From the NCBI GenBank assembly GCA_919902625.1, contig CAKKRO010000027.1, positions 3,757 to 21,564 on the forward strand: DNA of 17,808 nucleotides, given 5' to 3'. The notes under the pieces were generated by a model. The model was not told the DNA's origin. It made no database searches and saw nothing but the letters and a program-made list of their open reading frames with translations. Both the position numbers and the translations under genes were made by a program. This document shows, in pieces, positions 1 to 6,826 of the stretch. This DNA is from Nitrosomonadaceae bacterium (GTDB lineage: Bacteria; Pseudomonadota; Gammaproteobacteria; Burkholderiales; Nitrosomonadaceae). Every line of letters starts with the position of its first letter. The first letter of the stretch is position 1.

Positions 1-320
1 TGATCGGCGAGGCACGTTCCTATTTAAGTATTCTGGTTGTTTTGAACCCGGTCCGCTGGCAAAACGCCGTCACACAATACGGTCTGGATGCCGGTTTGAA
101 TGATGAGCAGAATAATCAACAAGTTGAGGAAATTTTATTAGACAAAATTACTCATCAAACGAGTGAGTTCCCGGGTTATGCCAAAATACGCCGTGTTGCA
201 GTTATTCAGGAACCCTGGAGTATTGGAAACGGTTTACTGACGCCCACCTTAAAGTTAAAACGGGCAAAAGTGCTGGAAAAATATAAGGTAGAGGTTGATA
301 GGCTGTATGCAGGGCACTAG
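1..320 (+). CDS. Long-chain acyl-CoA synthetase (AMP-forming), C-terminal fragment
   Basis: This is the 3' end of a gene that begins outside the window. The frame is open from the first complete codon (position 3) to a TAG at 318-320, about 105 residues. The end of the protein carries the GNGLLTPTLKLKR block followed by a short helix, the typical C-terminal lid of long-chain fatty acyl-CoA synthetases. These enzymes activate fatty acids with ATP and CoA at the membrane. In this family the lid closes over the active site in the thioesterification step, and the conserved Lys lies in the TPTLK stretch. A TTG at 42 could be read as a start, but homology-like sequence runs upstream of it, so the gene is cut by the window edge. 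It could also be a related aryl- or very-long-chain ligase. Confidence 0.85.
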   Translation, partial: IGEARSYLSILVVLNPVRWQNAVTQYGLDAGLNDEQNNQQVEEILLDKITHQTSEFPGYAKIRRVAVIQEPWSIGNGLLTPTLKLKRAKVLEKYKVEVDRLYAGH

Positions 321-399
321 GAGCCTGCCGGACTTAAGGCTGATCGGCTGCGAAAATGGGAGAAGCGGCTCATATTACCCTGATAAGTCCGGCAGACTC
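321..399. repeat. Long inverted repeat after the acyl-CoA synthetase
   Basis: The arms at 321-336 and 384-399 are 16 nt each and complementary except for one position (C324 opposite A396). They are separated by 47 nt. With a one-base bulge the pairing extends outward into CTAG, which overlaps the stop codon of the preceding gene. No T-tract follows, so it is not a classical intrinsic terminator. It could be a structured 3' end, a REP-like element or a very short MITE-like element. Confidence 0.6.
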
Positions 400-505
400 T
401 AGGGTTTATCATAATTTAGCATTGCCTCTGTAATGCAGTAATTAGTTCAGGCTGGGTAAAATGTCTGAATGTGAAGAGATCAAAAGGTTTTGAGGAAGTA
501 AATTG

Positions 506-859
506 ATGGCAAAAGATACCAGTAAGCTGGATAAAGTAATTCTTGAAGCACGTCAAAATGCAGAAAAGCGTGCCAAAGGATATCGGGAGCAAGCACTCAA
601 ATTGTTTCCCTGGGTATGTGGCCGCTGTGCGCGCACGTTTGATCACAAAAACTTGCAATTACTGGAAGTGCATCACAAGAATAGTAATCACGATGATAAT
701 CCATCTGATGGCAGTAACTGGGAGTTACTCTGTACCTATTGTCATGAGAACGAGCACTCCAAGCTTAAAGATTCGATGGGCCGAACTGATAGCAGGACAC
801 CTGAAAAGATGGCTACATTTAATCCGTTTGCTAATCTCAAAGACATGTTAAAGAAATAA
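506..859 (+). CDS. yajD: YajD-type HNH nuclease family protein
   Basis: A 117-residue protein closely resembling E. coli YajD in length and layout. It has a basic helical N-terminus, then PWVCGRC (Cys38, Cys41), an LEVHH stretch (His56/57), DGSNWELLCTYCH (Cys76, Cys79, His80) and a C-terminal NPFANLKDM tail. Paired CxxC motifs bind zinc and the two His regions form the HNH beta-beta-alpha metal finger. The family is annotated as a putative HNH nuclease, but a physiological substrate is not established. I prefer ATG 506 to TTG 503 because GAGGAA at 492-497 lies 8 nt upstream. It stands alone, 185 nt after the acyl-CoA synthetase. Confidence 0.88.
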   Translation: MAKDTSKLDKVILEARQNAEKRAKGYREQALKLFPWVCGRCARTFDHKNLQLLEVHHKNSNHDDNPSDGSNWELLCTYCHENEHSKLKDSMGRTDSRTPEKMATFNPFANLKDMLKK

Positions 860-1021
860 ATCGCAAGTTAAAACCTAGCATCAGCTTTCTGAGCCAGAAA
901 GTTGCATCAAATCGGGTGCATTAAGTTCGCTCATTTTCGATAATGAGAACAGGCTGACCTATCGTGTAATGTTGTGGAGCCGTTGTGAGTAAATAGTACT
1001 TGCAGGATTTGCAAGCTTGTT

Positions 1022-1057
1022 GAAGGGGTCGTCAAATGACGACCCCTTCTGCTTTTT
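1022..1057 (+). terminator. Intrinsic terminator hairpin, probably shared
   Basis: A perfect 12-bp stem (1022-1033 with 1038-1049) has a 4-nt AAAT loop, followed by TGCTTTTT on the plus strand. The T-tract suits termination of plus-strand transcription. The hairpin also starts 6 nt beyond the stop codon of the minus-strand secreted protein (stop 1058-1056), so it probably marks the 3' end of that transcript too. On the minus strand it lacks a U-run. Confidence 0.75.
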
Positions 1058-2984
1058 ACTGTACTGTTACAGTTACTTTATCATACGAAGCGGATTCGAT
1101 ATCCAGATTACCATTTTGCACCAAATCGACACCAAAATAGAAGGTATATATTCCAGCTTCTAATCCATTATTAAATAGAGTCAACCGGGTAAATGGCAAA
1201 TGAACAAGCGGGCCTTGATAACTTACGTTCAGGCCATCTTGAAACTGTCCGGTAGTTAGATTATAAGATTTTAAGCCAGTTTCGGTTTGTAAAACCGCCC
1301 ACCAGTCAGCAGTTTGCTCCACTAGACTGTCTGCGCCAAAGGTTATACTTATCGATAACGGGTCACCGGCATCAATAGAAAATTCGCGACGGAAACCATT
1401 TGCCCGAATTACCGGATTAATAGTCGTTGCTAATCCTGTATTCGCAATATTGACATCATAACTAATTGGGGTTTGCTGAGGCAGCCCGCCATCAGTACCT
1501 AACGTAATTTTGGCATGGGTAATATCGCCATTATGATAAATGCCCGAGAAGCTGTTATGAATATTTGGGAAACCCGCAACCGTAGCAACGCTGGTTAAAA
1601 GGAATTCACCATTAGCGGAAAGAGTTCCTGTCATGGGTAACCAGGATGCATTGCCGCTAATCGTTAAATCTCCATTTTTAAGTGCAATATCAACAGTGCT
1701 GGGAGGTGGCGTTACACAGCAACTGTGTCCAGCAGGATCTTCGATAGCAGTTACTGTTAATGTAGCTGGCGGTGCTACATATTTTTCACAGATAACTTGT
1801 ACTAATTGGCTGTCGGTTCCACTAAGATTGAGTAAGCCGTCATTATCGGTATCCTTCAGATATTCAAATACAAAACCTGAAGCACCCGCACCTCTGCTAT
1901 CAGAGCTCTGATCAATATCTGAACCATGCACGATCCACGGCTCACCATTTGTTGTGCCTGCGGCTACGGCATCCACAGCATGAGCACCACCCGGCCAGGC
2001 ATAAACTAATTCACAATCCTGTCCTTCTTTCATGGCGTTTAGTAAGGTGGTAAAGTTTATACTTGTTCCTAGCCCTGTGGCAGTGGCAGTTTTTCCATCA
2101 ACAGCGACACTCACATTTTCAGTTCCGGCATAATCACCGTTACCCATGTGTGTGGTCACAACCCTATTCTGTAGCCCATTTGTTGCCAGATAACTCATTT
2201 TACCTGCAAGCCCCCAGGTGCCGCTGTTTCCTACATCGGAACGGCGATCTACCACTGTTCTATCGGTATGGGTATCCAGTTGGCCAACCAATGAGTCGTC
2301 TCCTTTTAAGCCCATTTTATGCTCATGCGGTATTTCCAAATCTGTTGTATCTTCAAGATATTGTAGGCTATTTGCAATTGAAGCTGGCATACATTGATTG
2401 ACAGCCGCTTCGATATTAGGATGGTCAAATTGTGTAATTGCATCGGTATTTGTTGGGTTGCCAAACAAAATATCCTCTAGTGTTGGCGGTGATGGTGGTG
2501 CAACAACGGGATGATCCGGTACACCTCCAATCATGTAATCGATAGATTCCACCGTATAAGATGCCAGGCTTATACTAGAAAATTCTTTCAAAGGAATTGC
2601 TGAAATTGAAATACTGGCATTTAATTCACTCACATCAGTTCCCATTTCCACTCCGAGATTGAAAGGTGTGGTGATATGAGAATAGGGATATTCAGATTCT
2701 TTTTTAATCTTTAAGTTACGAACTTTCCATGAGTCACCCACCAACATATTGATGTAACCTTGTTCCATATTAGTTGCTGACCGTAAAGCTATCAGATCGA
2801 TATCCAGAAGCCCGGTATTTGAGTTCGTCTGGGGGGATTCACTGAGATAGTTGATCTGATATATGCGTATACCATGGCCTGAATTCAGATTCATATCAGC
2901 AAAACTATTGGGAATATAAAAAAACAGAAGTGATATCAATAAGATGGTTTTTTTAGGAAACAACTGCAGAATAAACTGTGTCAT
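1056..2984 (-). CDS. Secreted protein with C39-like cysteine-peptidase signature
   Basis: A 642-residue exported protein. Residues 1-29 form a signal peptide (basic start, hydrophobic core, likely cleavage after SFA29). A proline-rich linker lies near 159-168. Gln197-Cys198 in QCMPASIANSL resembles the oxyanion Gln and nucleophile Cys of C39/papain-like peptidases. A GGAHAVDAV block (His335) and Asp356 could complete the triad. Two adjacent Cys (422-423) precede the C-terminal half. The last about 90 residues (ADWW ... YQGPL ... GIYTFYFGVD ... VTV) look like a beta-rich domain that I recall from exported proteins of related bacteria. ATG 2984 is preceded by GGAGAG at 2996-2991. The gene is monocistronic. 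Proteolytic activity is inferred from spacing only; it may be an inactive papain-like fold. Cytoplasmic release or surface attachment cannot be judged. Confidence 0.75.
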   Translation of the reverse strand: MTQFILQLFPKKTILLISLLFFYIPNSFADMNLNSGHGIRIYQINYLSESPQTNSNTGLLDIDLIALRSATNMEQGYINMLVGDSWKVRNLKIKKESEYPYSHITTPFNLGVEMGTDVSELNASISISAIPLKEFSSISLASYTVESIDYMIGGVPDHPVVAPPSPPTLEDILFGNPTNTDAITQFDHPNIEAAVNQCMPASIANSLQYLEDTTDLEIPHEHKMGLKGDDSLVGQLDTHTDRTVVDRRSDVGNSGTWGLAGKMSYLATNGLQNRVVTTHMGNGDYAGTENVSVAVDGKTATATGLGTSINFTTLLNAMKEGQDCELVYAWPGGAHAVDAVAAGTTNGEPWIVHGSDIDQSSDSRGAGASGFVFEYLKDTDNDGLLNLSGTDSQLVQVICEKYVAPPATLTVTAIEDPAGHSCCVTPPPSTVDIALKNGDLTISGNASWLPMTGTLSANGEFLLTSVATVAGFPNIHNSFSGIYHNGDITHAKITLGTDGGLPQQTPISYDVNIANTGLATTINPVIRANGFRREFSIDAGDPLSISITFGADSLVEQTADWWAVLQTETGLKSYNLTTGQFQDGLNVSYQGPLVHLPFTRLTLFNNGLEAGIYTFYFGVDLVQNGNLDIESASYDKVTVTVQ

Positions 2985-3123
2985 GATGATCTCTCCACTT
3001 AAGACTACATCTTCAGAAACTATTTAGACGATCTTCATATTACCCAACTTTTGTCAGGATATAAAATCCTTGGCTGATAATGATGACATTAATCAAATAA
3101 TAGTCAGAAATATATTAGGAGTT

Positions 3124-3256
3124 TGTTCAGAAATAGTGATCGTAGCGAGGAAAAGCCATTTTGAAGTGATTCCCGAGTATTTGAGCTGTTAATGAAAATG
3201 ACCGGAAAATATGGTCAAAATAGCTTCTCCACAGCCAATCATTCTATTTCCGGACA
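3124..3256. repeat. Degenerate inverted repeat bounding a 133-bp segment
   Basis: The sequence at 3124-3136 and the reverse complement of 3244-3256 agree at 11 of 13 positions (shared core GAAATAG preceded by TGT). Partial agreement continues inward (TGAT). The segment between has no coding signature. The size and terminal repeats would fit a MITE or the scar of a larger insertion sequence, but no target duplication was identified. Confidence 0.35.
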
Positions 3257-3318
3257 GTTACTTGGTAAACATAACTGGCACCGCAAGCAGACACTTAGCA
3301 AAGTCGGCCTGAAGCTCG

Positions 3319-3346
3319 TTGTATTAAGTTGACAGACGGATATAAT
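3319..3346 (+). promoter_or_regulatory. Sigma70-like promoter of the HhH protein gene
   Basis: A perfect TATAAT at 3341-3346 is preceded at 16 nt by TTGTAT (3319-3324), giving a leader of about 24 nt to ATG 3377. A consensus TTGACA at 3329-3334 also occurs but is only 6 nt from this -10 and cannot pair with it. Confidence 0.5.
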
Positions 3347-3376
3347 GAGATTTTTTAAGCAAACAGGAGTCTAGTC

Positions 3377-3802
3377 ATGGTTAAATTAACTGATGTCACT
3401 GGAATCGGTCCCGTCACAGCCAAGCTGTTATCTGAACACAATATCAGAACAGTCGAAGCGCTGGCTTCGATCAGTCTCGTAGAATTAAAAAAGATACCAG
3501 GTTTTAGTGATACCCGTGCCCAGACGGCTAAAAAGGCAGCATCTGATTGCTTGCAAGGGAAAACAGGCAAGAACTTGACGACTGCAACCAGTAATGCCAA
3601 AACTGCAATTAAAAGAACAGCGGCTAAGAAGATTGTTACCAGTAAAGCAATGAGTCCGGTTGAAGCGGGTAATAAGGCGAAGGACAAGACGAAAAATAAA
3701 AAAGACGCTAAGAAGAAAGAGAAAATGAAAGGCAAGGATAAGAAGAAGGATAAAAACAAGAAGAAAAGCAGTAAAGGAAAGAAAGCTAAAAAGAAATCAT
3801 AA
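3377..3802 (+). CDS. Helix-hairpin-helix protein with lysine-rich C-terminal tail
   Basis: A 141-residue protein in two parts. Residues 4-59 form a compact helix-hairpin-helix unit with two glycine hairpins (VTGIGPVTA at 7-15 and IPGFSDTRA at 40-48), a fold that grips the DNA backbone without sequence specificity. Residues 60-98 are a polar linker. Residues 99-141 are a low-complexity tail of mainly Lys with Asp, Asn, Ser and Gly. The tail resembles histone H1-like bacterial proteins in composition. A DNA-binding, possibly nucleoid-associated role is inferred. CAGGAG at 3364-3369 precedes ATG 3377 by 7 nt, and a good promoter lies upstream. No terminator is evident before the next gene, 30 nt downstream. 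Confidence 0.8.
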   Translation: MVKLTDVTGIGPVTAKLLSEHNIRTVEALASISLVELKKIPGFSDTRAQTAKKAASDCLQGKTGKNLTTATSNAKTAIKRTAAKKIVTSKAMSPVEAGNKAKDKTKNKKDAKKKEKMKGKDKKKDKNKKKSSKGKKAKKKS

Positions 3803-3832
3803 CTGGGTTAGTCTCTATTTAATCTGACAATT

Positions 3833-4258
3833 TTGTCTATCCATATCAAACCCTCGCTCCAGCTTGTGATATTGCTCAGTTTAGTCCATTTCGTCGCAAC
3901 CGGTTTATTATGGACGCTGGCACTGACTTTGGGCATCAAGGCGATGGGTACTTTCGTACTGATCATCAGTCTGATCCATTATTTGAAACAGGATGCCCTG
4001 CTTACCGCAAACAACGCTGTGGTGGCTCTTGCGCTATCCGATGAGATGCAATGCGCTTTGACAACACGATCCGGCGAATCAATTGCTTGCAGCATATTGG
4101 GTAGTACTTTCGTGGCGCCTTATTTGACAGTGCTGAATCTGAAACCTGCGGAAAATTTTTTTACACGCAGTGTGGTGATACTGCCGGATAGTATGGATGC
4201 AGAGGAATTCAGGCAATTGCGGGTATGGTTGCGATGGAAGTGGAAAGATGTTGATTAG
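3833..4258 (+). CDS. YgfX (CptA)-family inner-membrane protein
   Basis: A 141-residue protein. It starts with HIKPSLQL, followed by two hydrophobic segments (about 9-30 and 33-50). A soluble domain ends in LPDSMDAEEFRQLRVWLR (117-134), which matches the closing motif of E. coli YgfX. In E. coli, YgfX (also named CptA) is a membrane protein reported as the toxin of a pair with SdhE (CptB). No sdhE-like gene lies next to it here. The TTG start at 3833 has no clear ribosome binding site. An in-frame stop at 3809-3811 limits any upstream extension, so the start stays uncertain. The distance of 30 nt from the HhH gene allows co-transcription. Confidence 0.65.
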   Translation: MSIHIKPSLQLVILLSLVHFVATGLLWTLALTLGIKAMGTFVLIISLIHYLKQDALLTANNAVVALALSDEMQCALTTRSGESIACSILGSTFVAPYLTVLNLKPAENFFTRSVVILPDSMDAEEFRQLRVWLRWKWKDVD

Positions 4259-4279
4259 ATTATCTAAACCGGGAATATA

Positions 4280-4750
4280 TTGAATAAAAGATGGAGAGTG
4301 ATGAGATTGTTTTTTTGTGTGCTTCTGGCGATCAGTTTGTCCGGTTGTAAGGCTATTACTGCGGCTGATCAACGCCCGTTCATTGATGTCAAACTGATCG
4401 GTGTATGGAAAGGTGAATATGCCGAGCAGAGCGGCACGACAAAAAGCTGGATGCAAACGAGAAATGCTGATGGCACGTATACGATAGCGTTCAGTTTTAC
4501 AGAAATGGACGGCATGACAAAGAGTTTCACTGAGTCAGGGCGCTGGTGGGTTCAGGATGGCCTGTTTCATGAAATTGCTTTGCCTGACATGAGACAGCCT
4601 GATAAATATCAATATTCTTTCAAAGGAAGGGAATGTGTGCATTTTGTGCTCGTTGAAAGTGATGGATTGGCTGAAGAGGCGGATAGCTATGTGTTCAGCG
4701 AATGTCTTGTGGCAGATTCATCACCGGCAAGTATGGGCGAAGCGATATGA
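4280..4750 (+). CDS. Small predicted lipoprotein of unknown function
   Basis: A 156-residue product with a basic start, a hydrophobic core and the lipobox LSGC (Cys23), so it should be lipidated and membrane anchored. The mature part opens with LIGVWKGEYAE and a DGTYTIAF strand, then GRWWVQDG. This pattern of short beta strands recalls small lipocalin-like or beta-barrel lipoproteins, but I do not recognise a family. TTG 4280 gives a normal signal peptide. ATG 4301 (codon 8) is an alternative, but the GGAGAG before it sits too close. It lies 21 nt after the YgfX-like gene and may share its transcript. Confidence 0.7.
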   Translation: MNKRWRVMRLFFCVLLAISLSGCKAITAADQRPFIDVKLIGVWKGEYAEQSGTTKSWMQTRNADGTYTIAFSFTEMDGMTKSFTESGRWWVQDGLFHEIALPDMRQPDKYQYSFKGRECVHFVLVESDGLAEEADSYVFSECLVADSSPASMGEAI

Positions 4751-4841
4751 GTTTCTGATCAATCCAAAAAGTAAAATCAGAGTGTAAAGTTGAGCATTAA
4801 CGCCGCACCTGCTTGGGTGTAGTTACATCAGTAGAGAATCC

Positions 4842-5960
4842 ATGAATGACTATTTAGATATGGTAGAAAAGATCGCTGTCAATGTTGTAGCGCAGAATGC
4901 AGCCGAGGTAGATCAAACAGGCGCATTTCCACAAGCAGCGGTTGATGCACTGCGCGATGCCGGGTTGCTTGGATTGATCAGTGCAAAAAATGTGGGTGGT
5001 CTGGGGAAGGGGCTGCATGCTGCCGCGCTGATGGTTGAACGTCTTGCACGCGAATGTGCATCGACAGCGATGATTGTTTGTATGCACTATACGGCAACAG
5101 CAGTGATTGAAAAATATGGTTCTGAAGCAGTGCGCAAGCAGCTCGCGCAAGGTAAGCATCTGGCGACGCTGGCTTTCTCGGAAGCGGGGTCGCGTAGTCA
5201 CTTCTGGGCGCCTGTCGGTACGGCGACCCGTAGCCAGAATGGTATTTGTTTAAATGCAAGAAAAAGCTGGGTGACATCGGCGCACCATGCCACGTTATAT
5301 GTGTGGTCGAGCAAACCGGTTGCTGCTGAAGGTGCCAGCACCCTCTGGCTGGTTCCAAGTGACAGTAAAGGCCTTTCGATAGCAGGTGGTTTTGATGGCC
5401 TGGGTCTGCGCGGTAATGATTCCACACCGGTTACTGCCGAGAATGTCTTGATTCCTGAGCACACCCTGCTGGGTGAAGATGGCGATGGCTTGAAGATTAT
5501 GCTCGAGACGGTGCTGCCTTTGTTCAATGTGTTAACAGCCGCCACCGGAATCGGGCTGATGGAGGGTGCGACTGCGGCAGCGTGCGGCCACGTGGCGGGA
5601 ACTCGCTATGAACATCTTGATTCAGCATTATGTGATTTGCCGACCATCCGGGCTTATCTGGCGCGAATGCGAATTGCTACTGACCAGACACGTTGTTTAT
5701 GGCTCGACACGCTGCAAGCGATGGAAACCGGGCGCGAAGATGTGATGTTGCGTGTATTGGAGTGCAAAGCGGCATCCGGTGAATCGGCAACCCAAGTATT
5801 GGATATAGCCATGCGTGTTTGCGGCGGTGCAGCGTTTCGCCGCGAGGTTGGCGTGGAGCGGCGGTTTCGTGATGCTCGTGCCGGTACTGTGATGGCACCG
5901 ACAACGGATCAATTATATGACTTTATCGGCAAAGCCATTTGCGGCCTGCCGGTATTCTGA
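4842..5960 (+). CDS. Acyl-CoA dehydrogenase-fold flavoprotein lacking the catalytic Glu
   Basis: A 372-residue protein with the three-part acyl-CoA dehydrogenase layout. An N-terminal helical domain holds LRDAGLLGLISAKNVGGLG (37-55). The middle beta domain carries AFSEAGSRS (111-119) and SWVTSA (142-147). The C-terminal helical domain ends in RVCGGAAF (325-332) and RRFRDARAGTV (340-350). These segments normally bind FAD. The catalytic base seen in most family members (the E of YEGT) aligns with Ala352. The alternative base used by isovaleryl-CoA dehydrogenase aligns near Phe228. A simple alpha,beta-dehydrogenase reaction is therefore unlikely. Flavin monooxygenases of this fold (DszC, SfnB types) also lack this base. 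It is the first gene of a three-gene operon and is followed 11 nt later by the next gene. Confidence 0.82.
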   Translation: MNDYLDMVEKIAVNVVAQNAAEVDQTGAFPQAAVDALRDAGLLGLISAKNVGGLGKGLHAAALMVERLARECASTAMIVCMHYTATAVIEKYGSEAVRKQLAQGKHLATLAFSEAGSRSHFWAPVGTATRSQNGICLNARKSWVTSAHHATLYVWSSKPVAAEGASTLWLVPSDSKGLSIAGGFDGLGLRGNDSTPVTAENVLIPEHTLLGEDGDGLKIMLETVLPLFNVLTAATGIGLMEGATAAACGHVAGTRYEHLDSALCDLPTIRAYLARMRIATDQTRCLWLDTLQAMETGREDVMLRVLECKAASGESATQVLDIAMRVCGGAAFRREVGVERRFRDARAGTVMAPTTDQLYDFIGKAICGLPVF

Positions 5961-5971
5961 GAGAACAAGAC

Positions 5972-6826
5972 ATGTCTGCGACTTTATTGCTGGGGGCGGT
6001 AGCATACGACCCGAAAGTGGTCACCATCTGGGATGGGTTTCAAAAGTGGTTTGCACAGCACGATTTTGATTTTGATTACATCCTGTATTCAAACTATGAA
6101 CGGCAAGTGGAAGGGCATTTTGCCGGGCACTTTCACATTGCCTGGAATTCCCCGTTAGCATGGCTGCAGGCTGAACGTATTGCCGCAAAAACAGGCCGCA
6201 CAGTCCGGGCAATCGCCATGCGCGATACCGATTGCGATCTTACCAGCGTAATCGTCGTGCGCAATAATTCGCCGATCCGGTCAATTGAAGATTTGCGCGG
6301 CAAGATTGTTGCCGTGGGCGCCTCCGATTCACCGCAAGCGACATTGATTCCATTACTGCATTTGGCAGAGGCTGGGCTTGAGCCGGAAAAAGACTTTACG
6401 GTGCGCATGTTTGATGTACTGGTTGGCAAACATGGCGATCATATCGGGGGCGAACGTCATGCCGCCAAAGCACTCATTGAAGGGACAGTTGATGCGGCCT
6501 GCATGATCGACGGCAATCATCTGCTCTTTTCCCGCGAAGGCACGTTGTCATCGAACAGCACGCGCATTCTTGCACAGACCGCCGAGTATGATCACTGTAA
6601 TTTCACCGTGCTGGATGGCGTACCTGAGGATACGATTGCGCGTTTTCGTGAACTCTTGCTGTCCATGTCGTATGATGATCCGCAGGTCAGGCCTTTACTG
6701 GATCTTGAAGGATTGAAACTATGGAAGCCAGGCCGTACCGGGAAATACGTACTGCTGGCCAGAGCTGCGGATCGATTTAAAACGATCGATGCATTCGTTG
6801 CTAATGTAAGCAAATCCTACTTATGA
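5972..6826 (+). CDS. PhnD-like periplasmic-binding-fold protein without signal peptide
   Basis: A 284-residue protein of the phosphonate/phosphite/phosphate substrate-binding superfamily. It begins directly with the first beta strand (ATLLLGAVAYDP). Typical elements follow: HIAWNSPLAWL (55-65), IEDLRGKIVAVGASDSPQAT (105-124), and the second-lobe stretch ending in VDAACMIDG (173-181). There is no signal peptide or lipobox, and no permease or ATPase gene is nearby. A cytoplasmic role as an enzyme, carrier or ligand sensor is more likely than ABC uptake. His residues cluster at 49/53/55 and 154/157/163. ATG 5972, with GAGAGAA upstream, is preferred over TTG 5939 because the latter overlaps the previous gene and adds no recognisable sequence. 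The stop overlaps the next ATG by 4 nt. Confidence 0.8.
   Translation: MSATLLLGAVAYDPKVVTIWDGFQKWFAQHDFDFDYILYSNYERQVEGHFAGHFHIAWNSPLAWLQAERIAAKTGRTVRAIAMRDTDCDLTSVIVVRNNSPIRSIEDLRGKIVAVGASDSPQATLIPLLHLAEAGLEPEKDFTVRMFDVLVGKHGDHIGGERHAAKALIEGTVDAACMIDGNHLLFSREGTLSSNSTRILAQTAEYDHCNFTVLDGVPEDTIARFRELLLSMSYDDPQVRPLLDLEGLKLWKPGRTGKYVLLARAADRFKTIDAFVANVSKSYL

Larger units (their letters stand above)
2985..3376. other. 392-nt intergenic region between divergent genes
   Basis: This gap lies between the minus-strand secreted protein and the plus-strand HhH protein. It holds a degenerate inverted repeat (3124-3256) and a sigma70-like promoter for the HhH gene (3319-3346). A 46-codon open frame (3192-3332) overlaps both, has no ribosome binding site and is not called as a gene. 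The 5' part near 3000-3110 is AT-rich and presumably carries the promoter of the secreted protein, but no good hexamer pair stands out. Confidence 0.6.

Noticed and set aside
3192..3332. 46-codon open frame in the gap before the HhH gene
   Set aside because: It has no ribosome binding site, overlaps the inverted repeat and the promoter, and the peptide resembles no family I know.
3355..3759. Hydrophobic minus-strand frame opposite the HhH gene
   Set aside because: It is the antisense of the lysine-rich coding sequence: AAG and AAA codons read backwards give Leu and Phe, which only mimics membrane segments.
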